From an uncultured Oscillospiraceae bacterium (GTDB lineage: Bacteria; Bacillota; Clostridia; Oscillospirales; Ruminococcaceae), in NCBI GenBank assembly GCA_910588145.1, contig CAJUPO010000011.1, forward strand, positions 1-64,000: a stretch of DNA of 64,000 bases, given 5' to 3'. The position numbers were made by a program, and so were the translations under genes. The notes beneath the pieces were generated by a model. It saw nothing but the letters and a program-made list of their open reading frames with translations, was not told the origin of the DNA and did not search any database. Position 1 is the stretch's first letter; each line of letters begins with the position of its first letter. Positions 32,948 through 40,647 of this stretch are shown in pieces.

Positions 32948-34078
32948 ATGTATACATTATTAAAGAATGAAGGCAGGGCAAGACGAGGACAGGTGGAAAC
33001 TGTTCACGGAACATTTCAGACCCCCTGCTTTATGAACGTAGGAACAGCAGCGGCTATAAAGGGCGGTATATCTTCTCCTGATCTTGTTGATCTGAAATGT
33101 CAGGTAGAACTCTGCAATACATATCACCTTCATTTGCGCCCCACTGATAAAGTAATAAAAGAAATGGGCGGACTTCATAAGTTTATGAACTGGCATAGGC
33201 CTATACTTACCGACAGCGGCGGATTTCAGGTGTTTTCCTTGGCTAAGCTGCGTAAAATAAAGGAAGAAGGCGTTTATTTTGCTTCTCATATTGACGGAAA
33301 AAGAATTTTTATGGGACCTGAGGAAAGTATGCAGATTCAGTCCAACCTTGCGTCTACGATCGCCATGGCTTTTGACGAGTGTATAGAAAATCCGTCAACT
33401 CATGAATATACGCTTAATTCAATAAACAGAACTACCCGTTGGCTATATCGCTGCAAGGAGGAAATGGAACGCCTTAATTCACTTAGCGATACGATAAATA
33501 AAAAGCAAATGCTTTTTGGAATAAATCAGGGAAGTACTTACGATGATCTGCGTATAAAGCATATGGAGGATATAATAAAGCTGGATCTTGACGGATATGC
33601 CATAGGAGGACTTGCAGTCGGCGAATCCGTTGAAGAAATGTACAGAATAATCGATGTTGTAGAGCCGTATATGCCTTTGAATAAGCCGCGTTATCTTATG
33701 GGAGTAGGTACTCCTTCAAATATAATTGAGGCAGTGGCAAGGGGCGTTGATATGTTCGACTGTGTTATGCCAAGCAGAAATGCTCGTCATGCAACTGTAT
33801 TTACATGGTCGGGTATAATGCATCTTACAAATAAACAGTATGAGACTGACGGCAGACCTATTGATACTGAATGCGAATGTCCTGTGTGCAAGAACTTTTC
33901 AAGAGCGTATGTGCGGCATCTTTTCAAGGCCGGAGAAATGCTTGCCGGCAGACTTGCGGTTATGCATAATCTTTATTTTTATAATACACTTGCTGAAAAA
34001 ATAAGAGAATCCCTTGATAATGGCTGTTTTGCAGATTTTAGAAAAAAATATTCTGAGCTGTTGGCTAAAAGGATATAA
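32948..34078 (+). CDS. tgt: Queuine/preQ1 tRNA-guanine transglycosylase
   Basis: A 376-residue enzyme that exchanges guanine 34 for preQ1 in tRNA with GUN anticodons. It has the catalytic Asp in LTDSGGFQVFSL, the second Asp in MFDCVMPSRNARHATVFT, GIVQGS-like GINQGS, and the zinc site (CECPVCKNFSRAYVRHL). AAAGGAG precedes the ATG. It closes the queA-tgt operon. Confidence 0.96.
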   Translation: MYTLLKNEGRARRGQVETVHGTFQTPCFMNVGTAAAIKGGISSPDLVDLKCQVELCNTYHLHLRPTDKVIKEMGGLHKFMNWHRPILTDSGGFQVFSLAKLRKIKEEGVYFASHIDGKRIFMGPEESMQIQSNLASTIAMAFDECIENPSTHEYTLNSINRTTRWLYRCKEEMERLNSLSDTINKKQMLFGINQGSTYDDLRIKHMEDIIKLDLDGYAIGGLAVGESVEEMYRIIDVVEPYMPLNKPRYLMGVGTPSNIIEAVARGVDMFDCVMPSRNARHATVFTWSGIMHLTNKQYETDGRPIDTECECPVCKNFSRAYVRHLFKAGEMLAGRLAVMHNLYFYNTLAEKIRESLDNGCFADFRKKYSELLAKRI

Positions 34079-34083
34079 AAATT

Positions 34084-34115
34084 ACTCCCGTCTGAAAAAG
34101 ACGGGAGTATCTTTT
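34084..34115. terminator. Bidirectional terminator between tgt and metY
   Basis: ACTCCCGTCT pairs with AGACGGGAGT and T runs follow on the plus strand; the other side ends at the metY stop. Confidence 0.88.
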
Positions 34116-35397
34116 ATTTAACCATGCTGAAACCATGTTCCAGGTCAGCGATAATATCGTCAATATGCTCTGTACCGATTGAAAGACGTATGGTGTTTGG
34201 TTTTATTCCGCTTTCAAGCAGCTCATTTTCAGTCATTTGACTGTGGGTAGTCGAAGCCGGATGAATCACAAGAGATTTTACATCTGCTACGTTAGCAAGC
34301 AAAGAGAAGAGCTCCAGTGACTCGGTAAATTTCTTAGCCGTATCGGCGTTTCCTTTTATTTCAAATGTAAAAATAGATGCTGCGCCGTTTGGGAAGTATT
34401 TATCATAAAGTTCCTTTGAATGACCGTTTGCAAGCGATGGATGGTTTACATTTTCGACTTGAGGATGAGCTTTAAGAAAATCTACTACTTTTAAAGCGTT
34501 TTCAACATGACGTTCCATTCTGAGCGATAATGTTTCAAGTCCCTGAAGTAGGAGGAAGGAATTGAACGGAGATATTGCCGCACCCTGATCCCTGAGAAGT
34601 GTTGTTCTGATTTTCATAATGTATGCTATGTTTCCGCACGCCTCTGAGAAAACAACCCCGTGATAGGATGGATTAGGTTTTGTTATACCGGGAAATTTAT
34701 CGTTCTGTGACCAGTCAAATTTTCCTGAATCAATAATAACACCGCCCATTACAGTACCATGACCGCCTATGAATTTTGTTGCAGAATGTACAACAATATC
34801 GGCTCCGTGTTCTATTGGACGAAGAAGGTAAGGCGTTGCAAAGGTGCTGTCTACAATAAGCGGAATGCCGTGCCTGTGAGCAATTTCTGATATTGCTTCC
34901 AGATCAATGACGTCTGAATTGGGATTTCCCAATGTTTCAGCATAAATAAGTTTAGTATTTTCTTTAATTGCATTTTCAAAATTATTTGGATCTGCCGGAT
35001 TAACGAATGTTGTTTCCAAACCCTGTTCACGCAGGGTATTGGCAAAAAGATTATAGGTACCGCCGTAGAGCTTTGATGATGAAACAATGTGGTCGCCGGA
35101 TACTGCAATATTTTGTACTGCATAGGTAATGGCCGAAGAACCTGACGCTACTGCAAGAGAAGCAGCGCCTCCCTCAAGAGCTGTAATTCTCTCTTCAAAT
35201 ACGCTTGAAGTGGGATTCATTAGACGGGTATATATGTTTCCGCTTTCAGTAAGGGCAAAACGTCCTGCAGCTTGTGCGGAGTTTTTGAACACATATGATG
35301 TTGTTGCATAAATGGGGACAGCCCTTGCATCGGTGGCAGGGTCGGGATTTTCCTGACCGGCGTGAATCTGTACAGTTTCAAATTTATACTTTTTCAT
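34114..35397 (-). CDS. metY: O-acetylhomoserine sulfhydrylase
   Basis: A 427-residue PLP enzyme of the Cys/Met metabolism family, which makes homocysteine from O-acetylhomoserine and sulfide. It starts FETVQIHAGQ, has YTRLMNPTSSVFEERI and SGSSAITYAVQN, and the PLP Lys in VHSATKFIGGHG. The long form (about 425 residues) is typical of MetY rather than MetB. The promoter at 35450 leaves a leader of about 45 nt, too short for a SAM riboswitch. Confidence 0.93.
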   Translation of the reverse strand: MKKYKFETVQIHAGQENPDPATDARAVPIYATTSYVFKNSAQAAGRFALTESGNIYTRLMNPTSSVFEERITALEGGAASLAVASGSSAITYAVQNIAVSGDHIVSSSKLYGGTYNLFANTLREQGLETTFVNPADPNNFENAIKENTKLIYAETLGNPNSDVIDLEAISEIAHRHGIPLIVDSTFATPYLLRPIEHGADIVVHSATKFIGGHGTVMGGVIIDSGKFDWSQNDKFPGITKPNPSYHGVVFSEACGNIAYIMKIRTTLLRDQGAAISPFNSFLLLQGLETLSLRMERHVENALKVVDFLKAHPQVENVNHPSLANGHSKELYDKYFPNGAASIFTFEIKGNADTAKKFTESLELFSLLANVADVKSLVIHPASTTHSQMTENELLESGIKPNTIRLSIGTEHIDDIIADLEHGFSMVK

Positions 35398-35449
35398 AAT
35401 TTTTCCTTTCAGTTTGTTTTTATAATTCCTACAAGTTTACTATGCTTTA

Positions 35450-35478
35450 ATTATAGCACTTCAATTTTTATTTGTCAA
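35450..35478 (-). promoter_or_regulatory. Promoter of metY
   Basis: Minus-strand TTGACA (35473-35478), 17-bp spacer, TATAAT (35450-35455). Confidence 0.87.
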
Positions 35479-35491
35479 TGAAAAAAATACA

Positions 35492-35520
35492 TTGAAATTT
35501 ATTTGATTATATGTTATAAT
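35492..35520 (+). promoter_or_regulatory. Promoter of the DUF3783 gene
   Basis: TTGAAA (35492-35497), 17-bp spacer, TATAAT (35515-35520), divergent from metY. Confidence 0.75.
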
Positions 35521-35576
35521 GATTATATAGTTTAAGCCTTGGAAAACAGTAAAAATATCAAAAGCGGTGAGGAATT

Positions 35577-35972
35577 ATGAAATCTCGTATCGGAAATGCT
35601 AATAAAATTTTGGTAGGATATCAGCTAAAAGACACTTATGTTCCGGCGCTGATGGAGTTATGCAGAAATGAAAATATACGCTTTAAATCCGTGGGAAAAG
35701 AAGCCTTAGGGATAAAAGTCGGAAATTTGGCAGGATTTGATGGCTTTGATTCAGAATCTGTTATAAAAGCAGACTCACCCGATGATGAATGTCTTATTAT
35801 ATCCGGCTTTTCAAGTCGGGATATGAACAGACTATTGAGTGAACTTAGAAAAAAAGAAATAAAAATTGATCTTAAATGTGTCGTCACATCTCATAATCAG
35901 GGATGGATTTTAAAAAACCTTATAAATGAACTAAAAAGAGAACATGAAGCAATGAATAAAGGCAAAAAATAA
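35577..35972 (+). CDS. DUF3783 domain protein
   Basis: A 131-residue protein with the DUF3783 pattern in its second half (ISGFSSRDMNRLLSELRKKE, then IDLKCVVTSHNQGW). GGTGAGGA precedes the ATG. DUF3783 proteins are found in Clostridia, function unknown. smpB follows after a separate promoter. Confidence 0.75.
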   Translation: MKSRIGNANKILVGYQLKDTYVPALMELCRNENIRFKSVGKEALGIKVGNLAGFDGFDSESVIKADSPDDECLIISGFSSRDMNRLLSELRKKEIKIDLKCVVTSHNQGWILKNLINELKREHEAMNKGKK

Positions 35973-35996
35973 TTTCGTTTATCCGGATAAAAATAC

Positions 35997-36025
35997 TTGA
36001 CAAATTCAAAATAATATTATATAAT
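35997..36025 (+). promoter_or_regulatory. Promoter of smpB
   Basis: TTGACA (35997-36002), 17-bp spacer, TATAAT (36020-36025), consensus promoter. Confidence 0.88.
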
Positions 36026-36055
36026 AAAGTACTCTCAGATATGGAGGTTACGATT

Positions 36056-36520
36056 TTGGGCAGCGAAAATTTTAAGACGATTTCCGAAAATAGAAAAGCA
36101 AGACATGAATACTTCATTATTGAGAGCATGGAAACAGGTATTGAGCTTGTGGGAACAGAAGTAAAATCCATTAGGCTCGGTCAGGTCAATTTAAAGGACA
36201 GTTGGTGTTCTATTGATAATGGGGAACTTTTTATCAAAGGTATGCATATTTCACCGTATGAAAAGGGCAATATATTTAATAGGGATCCAGTAAGAGTCAG
36301 AAAACTTCTTATGCATAGAAAGGAAATCAACCGCCTTTTCGGAAAAGTAAAGCAGGATGGACTTACTCTTATTCCTCTTTCAGTATATCTGAAGGGTTCA
36401 AAGGTGAAAATACAACTCGGACTCTGCAAAGGTAAAAAGCTCTATGATAAGCGGGAGGACGCCGCAAAAAAAGACGCTAAGCGTCAGATAGAACGTGCTG
36501 TCAAGAACAGCAAGTATTAA
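36056..36520 (+). CDS. smpB: SsrA-binding protein SmpB
   Basis: A 154-residue protein that carries tmRNA to stalled ribosomes. Motifs: ENRKARHEYFI, GIELVGTEVKSIR, LKGSKVKIQLGLCKGKKLYDKR and the basic C-terminal tail. The start is probably TTG at 36056: GGAGG (36043-36047) lies 8 bases before it, while the ATG at 36041 overlaps that site and sits only about 9 bases after the likely transcription start. The tmRNA gene follows within 6 bp. Confidence 0.93.
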   Translation: MGSENFKTISENRKARHEYFIIESMETGIELVGTEVKSIRLGQVNLKDSWCSIDNGELFIKGMHISPYEKGNIFNRDPVRVRKLLMHRKEINRLFGKVKQDGLTLIPLSVYLKGSKVKIQLGLCKGKKLYDKREDAAKKDAKRQIERAVKNSKY

Positions 36521-36525
36521 TATAT

Positions 36526-36895
36526 GGGGGCGTAAAGGTTTCGACGGGGACTGTGAACCATGATAAGCGAGTAGAGCAGAACATCTCTTAAAACTGTATC
36601 ACGTTTAAATATAAACGCTAGAAAAAATATTACTGTAAGCACAAGAAACTTACAGGTAGCAGCCTAAGTCTGCTTCCGTCCTCCTTTTGAGTACCACGGC
36701 AAAAGCCAGGGCGACGATTTAGTGGTGAACGTTCTTTCGGAGCGCCTCTTCCGAAATGAATGTATATGAGGCTACCAAACTCCTCAGCCTGTTTGTCGGC
36801 GGAGCAGCAAGGGAATTTTAAAAGATAAACTACACTCGTAGAAAGTTGTGCGGATCGGTTTTCGGACACGAGTTCGACTCTCGTCGCCTCCACCA
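36526..36895 (+). ncRNA. ssrA: tmRNA (SsrA)
   Basis: The 370-nt RNA rescues stalled ribosomes. GGGGGCG at 36526 pairs with CGCCTCC before the encoded ACCA end, and the T arm GTTCGACTC is present. The tag frame runs from a GCT resume codon at 36617 to TAA at 36665 and gives ARKNITVSTRNLQVAA, ending in the small residues that proteases need. A helix (CTGTAAG with CTTACAG) lies in the tag region as usual. The 3' end is the integration site of the prophage that follows. Confidence 0.96.
36860..36895. other. Prophage attL within the 3' end of ssrA
   Basis: The prophage integrase gene lies directly behind ssrA and the tmRNA 3' half is intact, as expected when the phage carries a copy of the gene end. 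The exact core needs the right junction, which is beyond the window. Typical ssrA-type cores include the T arm and CCA end, as bounded here. Confidence 0.6.
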
Positions 36896-36898
36896 AAT

Positions 36899-36945
36899 AA
36901 CCCACGTAAATACGCCGTAAATGACGTGTTTGCGTGGGTTTTGTT
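36899..36945. terminator. Terminator behind ssrA
   Basis: AACCCACG...CGTGGGTT with extra inner pairs, then T-rich, directly after the tmRNA; it serves ssrA and the convergent integrase. Confidence 0.82.
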
Positions 36946-37008
36946 TTTGCTTAGTGTGAAATGGATTGAAAAAAATCGACTTAAATGTCGTAGTAAAGTC
37001 GTAGTTTT

Positions 37009-38130
37009 TTATGTTTCTTCTTTATCAAGTTTTAGTTGTTTCCTTAGAACTTCTATGTCATTATGCACGTATGTGCTGGAAGTTACTGAAATGTCAGAGT
37101 GCCCCATTACTTTTTGAATAGTGTAAATATCAACATTCTTTTCCCTTAATAGGGTTCCAAATGTGTGCCTTAATTCATGCGGTGTAAGAGTTTGTAGACC
37201 AGTATCTCGGCTTATTCGCTTCATAATTCTTGCAAATCTATCAGCATAACAGTGCGGTGACAGCGGTTCGTTTATGGTCTTACCGGCAATAATGTATTCA
37301 CTTTCTGTTTTTAGCTTAAATAAAACACTCATAGTGTCATCAGAAACAGGGATAAAACGGTCAGAGGTTTCAGATTTAGGCTTATCTATGATAACCTTTC
37401 CCGTTGTTTGTGTAACAGCTCTATGTACATGAATAGTAAGGTTTTGAAAGTCGATATCTGACCATTTAAGTCCGAGAAGTTCGGAGCGCCTGATACCTGT
37501 ATCAAGCAATATTACCATGTCATAATATTGATTTGCAATGGAATAGCTTCGGAATAGCTTTGCTTGTTCGGAATTATAGAATACTTTTTCTTCTTTTGGG
37601 GCTATTCGTGGGAAATTTATGTTTTTAACAGGATTTTTATAGCAAATGTCATTATCTATAGCCGCCTCAAAAATTGACTTTAGTATCATTTTGTGCTTAT
37701 TAAGAACAGATAAGGATAAAGGTTCGCCGTTATCTGCGTTCTTTACTTCATTAAAGTAATTTTGTATGTCAATTTGTTTTATATCTGATAGTTTGGCTTT
37801 TTTAAAGTATGGCATAAGATATTTTTCTATATTCTTCTTGTAAGTAAACAAATAAGTATGTTCTTTTACTTTATTTAGCTTGTAAGTCTCAAGCCATTTA
37901 ATAGCCCATGTATCGAAACATTCTTTTTTTGAAACAAACGGGGTATCAGTTTGCATTGAAACAGCTTGATCTATTTTGAATTGTTCAGCTTTAGCCTTAG
38001 CAGTTGATTTACTGACGGAACTGTAAAAGCTTTTGCGGATAGGCTTACCGTCAAAAGTATGACCGATTGTTATTTTTACTTCATACATACCTGAAGCATG
38101 GTTGGGTTTTTCCTTTTTAGGACGTCCCAT
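37009..38130 (-). CDS. int: Tyrosine recombinase (phage integrase)
   Basis: A 373-residue integrase. An AP2-like arm-binding N-terminus (about 1-50), SAM-like core-binding domain (about 60-160) and catalytic domain hold Arg in DTGIRRSELLGL, HELRHTFG, GHSDISVTSSTYVH with the nucleophile Tyr. The start is ATG at 38130 (AGGAAGTGAT 8 bases upstream) rather than 38148. It lies next to its att site at ssrA. Confidence 0.95.
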   Translation of the reverse strand: MGRPKKEKPNHASGMYEVKITIGHTFDGKPIRKSFYSSVSKSTAKAKAEQFKIDQAVSMQTDTPFVSKKECFDTWAIKWLETYKLNKVKEHTYLFTYKKNIEKYLMPYFKKAKLSDIKQIDIQNYFNEVKNADNGEPLSLSVLNKHKMILKSIFEAAIDNDICYKNPVKNINFPRIAPKEEKVFYNSEQAKLFRSYSIANQYYDMVILLDTGIRRSELLGLKWSDIDFQNLTIHVHRAVTQTTGKVIIDKPKSETSDRFIPVSDDTMSVLFKLKTESEYIIAGKTINEPLSPHCYADRFARIMKRISRDTGLQTLTPHELRHTFGTLLREKNVDIYTIQKVMGHSDISVTSSTYVHNDIEVLRKQLKLDKEET

Positions 38131-38254
38131 ATAATCACTTCCTGACATTTTTATTTAATTATATCATATATAAAAATATAAAACAATTTGCAGAATATAA
38201 GAAGTTTATGTAAATTATTTGTCAGAGTTATATAAAAATGGCATATGAATGTAG

Positions 38255-38283
38255 TTGACATAATCACGTAAATGGTGTATAAT
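38255..38283 (+). promoter_or_regulatory. Promoter of antisense RNA
   Basis: TTGACA (38255-38260), 17-bp spacer, TATAAT (38278-38283), perfect consensus, pointing at the convergent toxin-like gene. Confidence 0.85.
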
Positions 38284-38288
38284 AATAA

Positions 38289-38378
38289 AAAAGGGGCACA
38301 CCGATAGACGGTCGCTCCCTCATCATTAGTTTATAAATAAACCGCTCAGATTTGGAAGGTCAGGCGGTTTATTTCTTT
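38289..38378 (+). ncRNA. Putative antitoxin RNA of a type I toxin-antitoxin-like locus
   Basis: A transcript of about 90 nt from the promoter at 38255 would end at the stem AAATAAACCGC / GCGGTTTATTT (38335-38374). It is perfectly complementary to the 3' end of the toxin-like mRNA transcribed from the other strand. Its 5' part (GGGGCACACCGATAGACGGT) is similar to the 5' part of the toxin mRNA. No reading frame of note is present. Confidence 0.65.
38335..38374. terminator. Shared bidirectional terminator of the toxin/antisense pair
   Basis: A perfect 11-bp stem AAATAAACCGC / GCGGTTTATTT with a T-rich exit on both strands; the toxin stop codon is inside its arm. Confidence 0.8.
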
Positions 38379-38446
38379 ATGTTCTTAATTACATCATTCA
38401 ATGCAACAAGAAGCAAGATAGTAAGAACTATGTAAACAATGTCCAA
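38369..38446 (-). CDS. Tiny hydrophobic toxin-like peptide
   Basis: A 25-residue frame: MDIVYIVLTILLLVALNDVI followed by KNIKK. One membrane helix plus a basic tail is the form of Fst, TxpA and Hol_Tox type I toxins, which harm the membrane. The start is TTG at 38446 with a near-perfect SD, GGGAGGTGAT, 8 bases upstream. A 5' UTR of about 100 nt contains CCCTCC that can pair with that SD. The mRNA runs from the promoter at 38559-38587 to the shared terminator. Confidence 0.7.
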   Translation of the reverse strand: MDIVYIVLTILLLVALNDVIKNIKK

Positions 38447-38558
38447 AACTATCACCTCCCTGCCAGCTTATTTCGCCTGCACTTTCGTGGACGATATGTA
38501 AGACTGATAGCGTAAGGAGGGAACAACCGCCTACCGTTATGGTATGCCCTTAAAGAAA

Positions 38559-38587
38559 ATTATACATTATTTGTCTGTTTATGTCAA
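38559..38587 (-). promoter_or_regulatory. Promoter of the toxin-like mRNA
   Basis: Minus-strand TTGACA (38582-38587), 17-bp spacer, TATAAT (38559-38564), perfect consensus. Confidence 0.85.
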
Positions 38588-38608
38588 TATGAAAGGAGTT
38601 GTTTTAGG

Positions 38609-38767
38609 ATGAAAAAACGTAAATCCGGAAATAGTTTTGAACGTTTAAAAGAAATATGCCAAAAACATGGAGTACAATTTAGTAATCAACCGTCTAATAG
38701 TTTAATTATTATTGATGAAAATGGAATAGAGCATATTGTTTATAAGCATTTTAACTTATTTGTATGA
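38609..38767 (+). CDS. Small phage protein
   Basis: A 52-residue protein (MKKRKSGNSFERLKEICQKH then a beta-rich end LIIIDENGIEHIVYKHFNL). AAAGGAG precedes it. It looks like a hicA-like or DUF-type small fold by pattern only; not recognised. Confidence 0.5.
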   Translation: MKKRKSGNSFERLKEICQKHGVQFSNQPSNSLIIIDENGIEHIVYKHFNLFV

Positions 38768-38820
38768 ATACAAGTAGGTTTTTAGGTATTCATGCACCAG
38801 AGGCAAGGTAGGTGATTTTA

Positions 38821-38907
38821 ATGAATATTAAGGACAAGCTGAGGCTATTAAGACAATCTACTCCTAACGATTTATTATATAAATTTGATTTAGGAAATGT
38901 AACATAA
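38821..38907 (+). CDS. 28-residue leader peptide overlapping immA
   Basis: ATG at 38821 follows AGGTAGGTGATTTTA; the frame MNIKDKLRLLRQS... ends in TAA that overlaps the ATG of the next gene (TAATG). The first residues look like the start of an XRE repressor, the usual partner upstream of immA. It may be the remnant of a repressor gene with an internal deletion, kept for translational coupling. Confidence 0.5.
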   Translation: MNIKDKLRLLRQSTPNDLLYKFDLGNVT

Positions 38908-39362
38908 TGAAATTATTAGAAAAATTAGATATAAAAGTTATTCCTTATGACTTTTCTAATCTTGAGAAAAATGATTATAAAAATCAAGTTATAGAAAAAG
39001 GAATAATTTGGGGCGCTGCGGTTCATTCCGGTGATAGAATAGGATTATTTTATCGTCAGGATGATTCGGAAAAGCGCAAAAGATTCACATTGGCACATGA
39101 ATTAGCACATTGTTGCTTACATATGGATGAAAATACGTCTGAGCATATAGAGTTTATAAACGATCAGGCTAATAGCAATGATGAAAAAGAATATGATGCA
39201 AATGTTTTTGCGGGAGAATTATTGATTCCGGAGGAACCATTACGGTATGCGCTGGAAAATTTAATAATGCCTAAAGTTGAGATTCTTGCACAAATTTTTG
39301 GTGTGTCATTAAATGTTATGAAAGCTCGCTTAAAGTATTTGAAAATAAGTGCTTATGAATAA
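38907..39362 (+). CDS. ImmA/IrrE metallopeptidase
   Basis: A 151-residue zinc protease with the HExxH motif in FTLAHELAHCCLH and a downstream Glu/Asp (EKEYDANVFAGELLIPEE) that completes the site. ImmA proteins cleave the element repressor ImmR on DNA damage. It is followed by a terminator and a small XRE gene. The repressor it cleaves is not certain because five XRE proteins are encoded nearby. Confidence 0.88.
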   Translation: MKLLEKLDIKVIPYDFSNLEKNDYKNQVIEKGIIWGAAVHSGDRIGLFYRQDDSEKRKRFTLAHELAHCCLHMDENTSEHIEFINDQANSNDEKEYDANVFAGELLIPEEPLRYALENLIMPKVEILAQIFGVSLNVMKARLKYLKISAYE

Positions 39363-39376
39363 GGTTATAAATATAT

Positions 39377-39434
39377 AAAAATCCTTAGTTTAGTCAACTC
39401 TTAAATGGAGTAACTAAGCTAAGGATTTTTTTAT
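39377..39434 (+). terminator. Terminator after immA
   Basis: AAAAATCCTTAG pairs with CTAAGGATTTTT, with further inner pairs, then T-rich. Confidence 0.85.
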
Positions 39435-39485
39435 TTTCAACATAAAATCACCTACACTGTTAAGAATAAAAATGGAGGGTGATCA

Positions 39486-39683
39486 ATGTTGATATATAAA
39501 TGTGAATTAAAACAAATACGGGAAAGTAGAAATTTAACCATTCGTAAGCTTGCTGACGGGGCAGGAGTGTCGCGCAGCAGTATATGTGACATAGAAAATG
39601 GTAAGGTTGATATGAAAGTCTCAACCCTCGTTATTTTAGCTAAATTCTTAGGGTGCAATTTGTCGGATATCATAAAGTTTTAA
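39486..39683 (+). CDS. Small XRE-type helix-turn-helix protein
   Basis: A 65-residue single-domain regulator (IRESRNLTIRKLADGAGVSRSSICDIENGKVDMKVSTLVILAKFL). It is short and lacks a C-terminal dimerisation domain, like Cro or SinR-like proteins. Good SD (GGAGGGTG) before the ATG. Which promoter it binds is unknown. Confidence 0.85.
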   Translation: MLIYKCELKQIRESRNLTIRKLADGAGVSRSSICDIENGKVDMKVSTLVILAKFLGCNLSDIIKF

Positions 39684-39835
39684 TTTTTTGTTCTGTCTTA
39701 CCGGACAAGGTGTCCGGAAAAGTTAATTTGGCGTGTCTTTATATATAGAGGGAAATTTTGTATTAAGAAAAGATGTGAAAAAATGGTGGGTTTCCCTAAA
39801 TATTTACAGCTTAAATTAGATAGGAGTTAATCAAA

Positions 39836-39967
39836 ATGTCAGGCAAAGAACAATTGGTAAAAATATTGGTGGAAAAATTAAAAAGGTTAGAAACATATAG
39901 ACTGGTAGAACAGAAACAAAAGAAGCAGGAGAAAATTACTCCTGCTGCCCTTCATGCTCAGCGATAA
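39836..39967 (+). CDS. Small charged phage protein, convergent overlap with repressor A
   Basis: A 43-residue basic helical frame (MSGKEQLVKILVEKLKRLE then a Gln/Lys-rich tail) with TAGGAG upstream. Its last 32 bases overlap the 3' end of the minus-strand repressor at 39936. Not recognised; may be real because of the clear SD. Confidence 0.42.
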   Translation: MSGKEQLVKILVEKLKRLETYRLVEQKQKKQEKITPAALHAQR

Positions 39968-40286
39968 GCGTGTCAATATAACCAATCACTTTAATCAAAT
40001 CAGATTGATTCAGCATCATTAATTTTGTTTCAAGAACAGTCCATTCCTTTACAGTAAGTGGTCTGTCCGTTCCGATTTTGTCCAAATCATCTAAACCTAG
40101 TAGTTCAAGTGGTGAGATTTCAAGAGCATCAGCAATTTTAACAATCATGCTTTTAGGAATTTCTCTTTTGCCGATTTCCAGTTTATTTATAGATCCGCGT
40201 GATTTATATCCGACCATTCGGGCAAGTTCAGCTTGAGAGATTCCTTTCTCTTCCCTCTTTTTGGCAATTATTTCGCCATTTGTCAT
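39936..40286 (-). CDS. XRE repressor A
   Basis: A 116-residue repressor: helix-turn-helix at about 5-60 (IIAKKREEKGISQAELARMVGYKSRGSINKLEIGKREIP), then a short helical tail. AAAGGAGG precedes the ATG. A perfect 8-bp palindrome, AAAATTGTAACAACAATTTT (40321-40340), lies between its -10 (about 40352) and the start and probably is its operator. First of four repressors that each have their own operator type. Confidence 0.87.
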   Translation of the reverse strand: MTNGEIIAKKREEKGISQAELARMVGYKSRGSINKLEIGKREIPKSMIVKIADALEISPLELLGLDDLDKIGTDRPLTVKEWTVLETKLMMLNQSDLIKVIGYIDTLIAEHEGQQE

Positions 40287-40320
40287 AATAAACCTCCTTT
40301 GTTAAAATACCTATAATTAA

Positions 40321-40340
40321 AAAATTGTAACAACAATTTT
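40321..40340. promoter_or_regulatory. Operator of repressor A
   Basis: AAAATTGT-AACA-ACAATTTT, arms perfectly complementary, at the transcription start region of repressor A; a minus-strand TTTACT-17-TATAAT promoter overlaps upstream. Confidence 0.6.
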
Positions 40341-40467
40341 CGATTTAATTATAACATGGAGTAGACAAAAAGTAAATAAAAAATTATTTTTAACAGATAA
40401 ATTACCAAAGGTGGCTACAAAATTTTATATAATCATACAAAATTTATATATTTTTACATAATATGGG

Positions 40468-40496
40468 TTGACTATGTTAAAATTTAGTGATATTAT
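40468..40496 (+). promoter_or_regulatory. Plus-strand promoter of a convergent RNA pair
   Basis: TTGACT (40468-40473), 17-bp spacer, TATTAT (40491-40496), with a terminator only about 70 bp further at 40524-40566. Confidence 0.7.
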
Positions 40497-40523
40497 ATAT
40501 GCGTGTTCTGAAAGTCCACCAAA

Positions 40524-40566
40524 AAAAAGGGTTGACCCCCTCTACCAAAGTGTGTCAACCCTTTTT
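40524..40566. terminator. Shared bidirectional terminator
   Basis: AAAAAGGGTTGAC pairs with GTCAACCCTTTTT; A and T runs on both sides allow termination of both the plus RNA from 40468 and the minus RNA from 40626. Confidence 0.8.
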
Positions 40567-40591
40567 CGACCAACCCCATACGGAAGTTGTT
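40526..40591 (-). ncRNA. Putative small RNA convergent to the 40468 promoter
   Basis: A minus-strand TTGACG-17-TATAAT promoter (40598-40626) would start an RNA at about 40591 that ends at the shared hairpin after about 65-80 nt. No gene is read. The plus RNA is complementary over the hairpin. Confidence 0.55.
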
Positions 40592-40597
40592 AAATTC

Positions 40598-40626
40598 ATT
40601 ATAGCACACTTCCAAGGGTACGTCAA
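40598..40626 (-). promoter_or_regulatory. Minus-strand promoter of a convergent RNA pair
   Basis: TTGACG (40621-40626), 17-bp spacer, TATAAT (40598-40603), minus strand. Confidence 0.75.
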
Positions 40627-40647
40627 TACCAAAAGGAGGTAATTTTA

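Noticed and set aside
35398..35576. SAM riboswitch or T-box before metY
   Set aside because: The promoter lies only about 50 bp before the start; no room for an aptamer.
38196..38250. Possible third copy of the AAGAAGTTTA...TTATTTGT repeat
   Set aside because: Similarity to 44810-44860 is only partial and AT-rich; could be chance.
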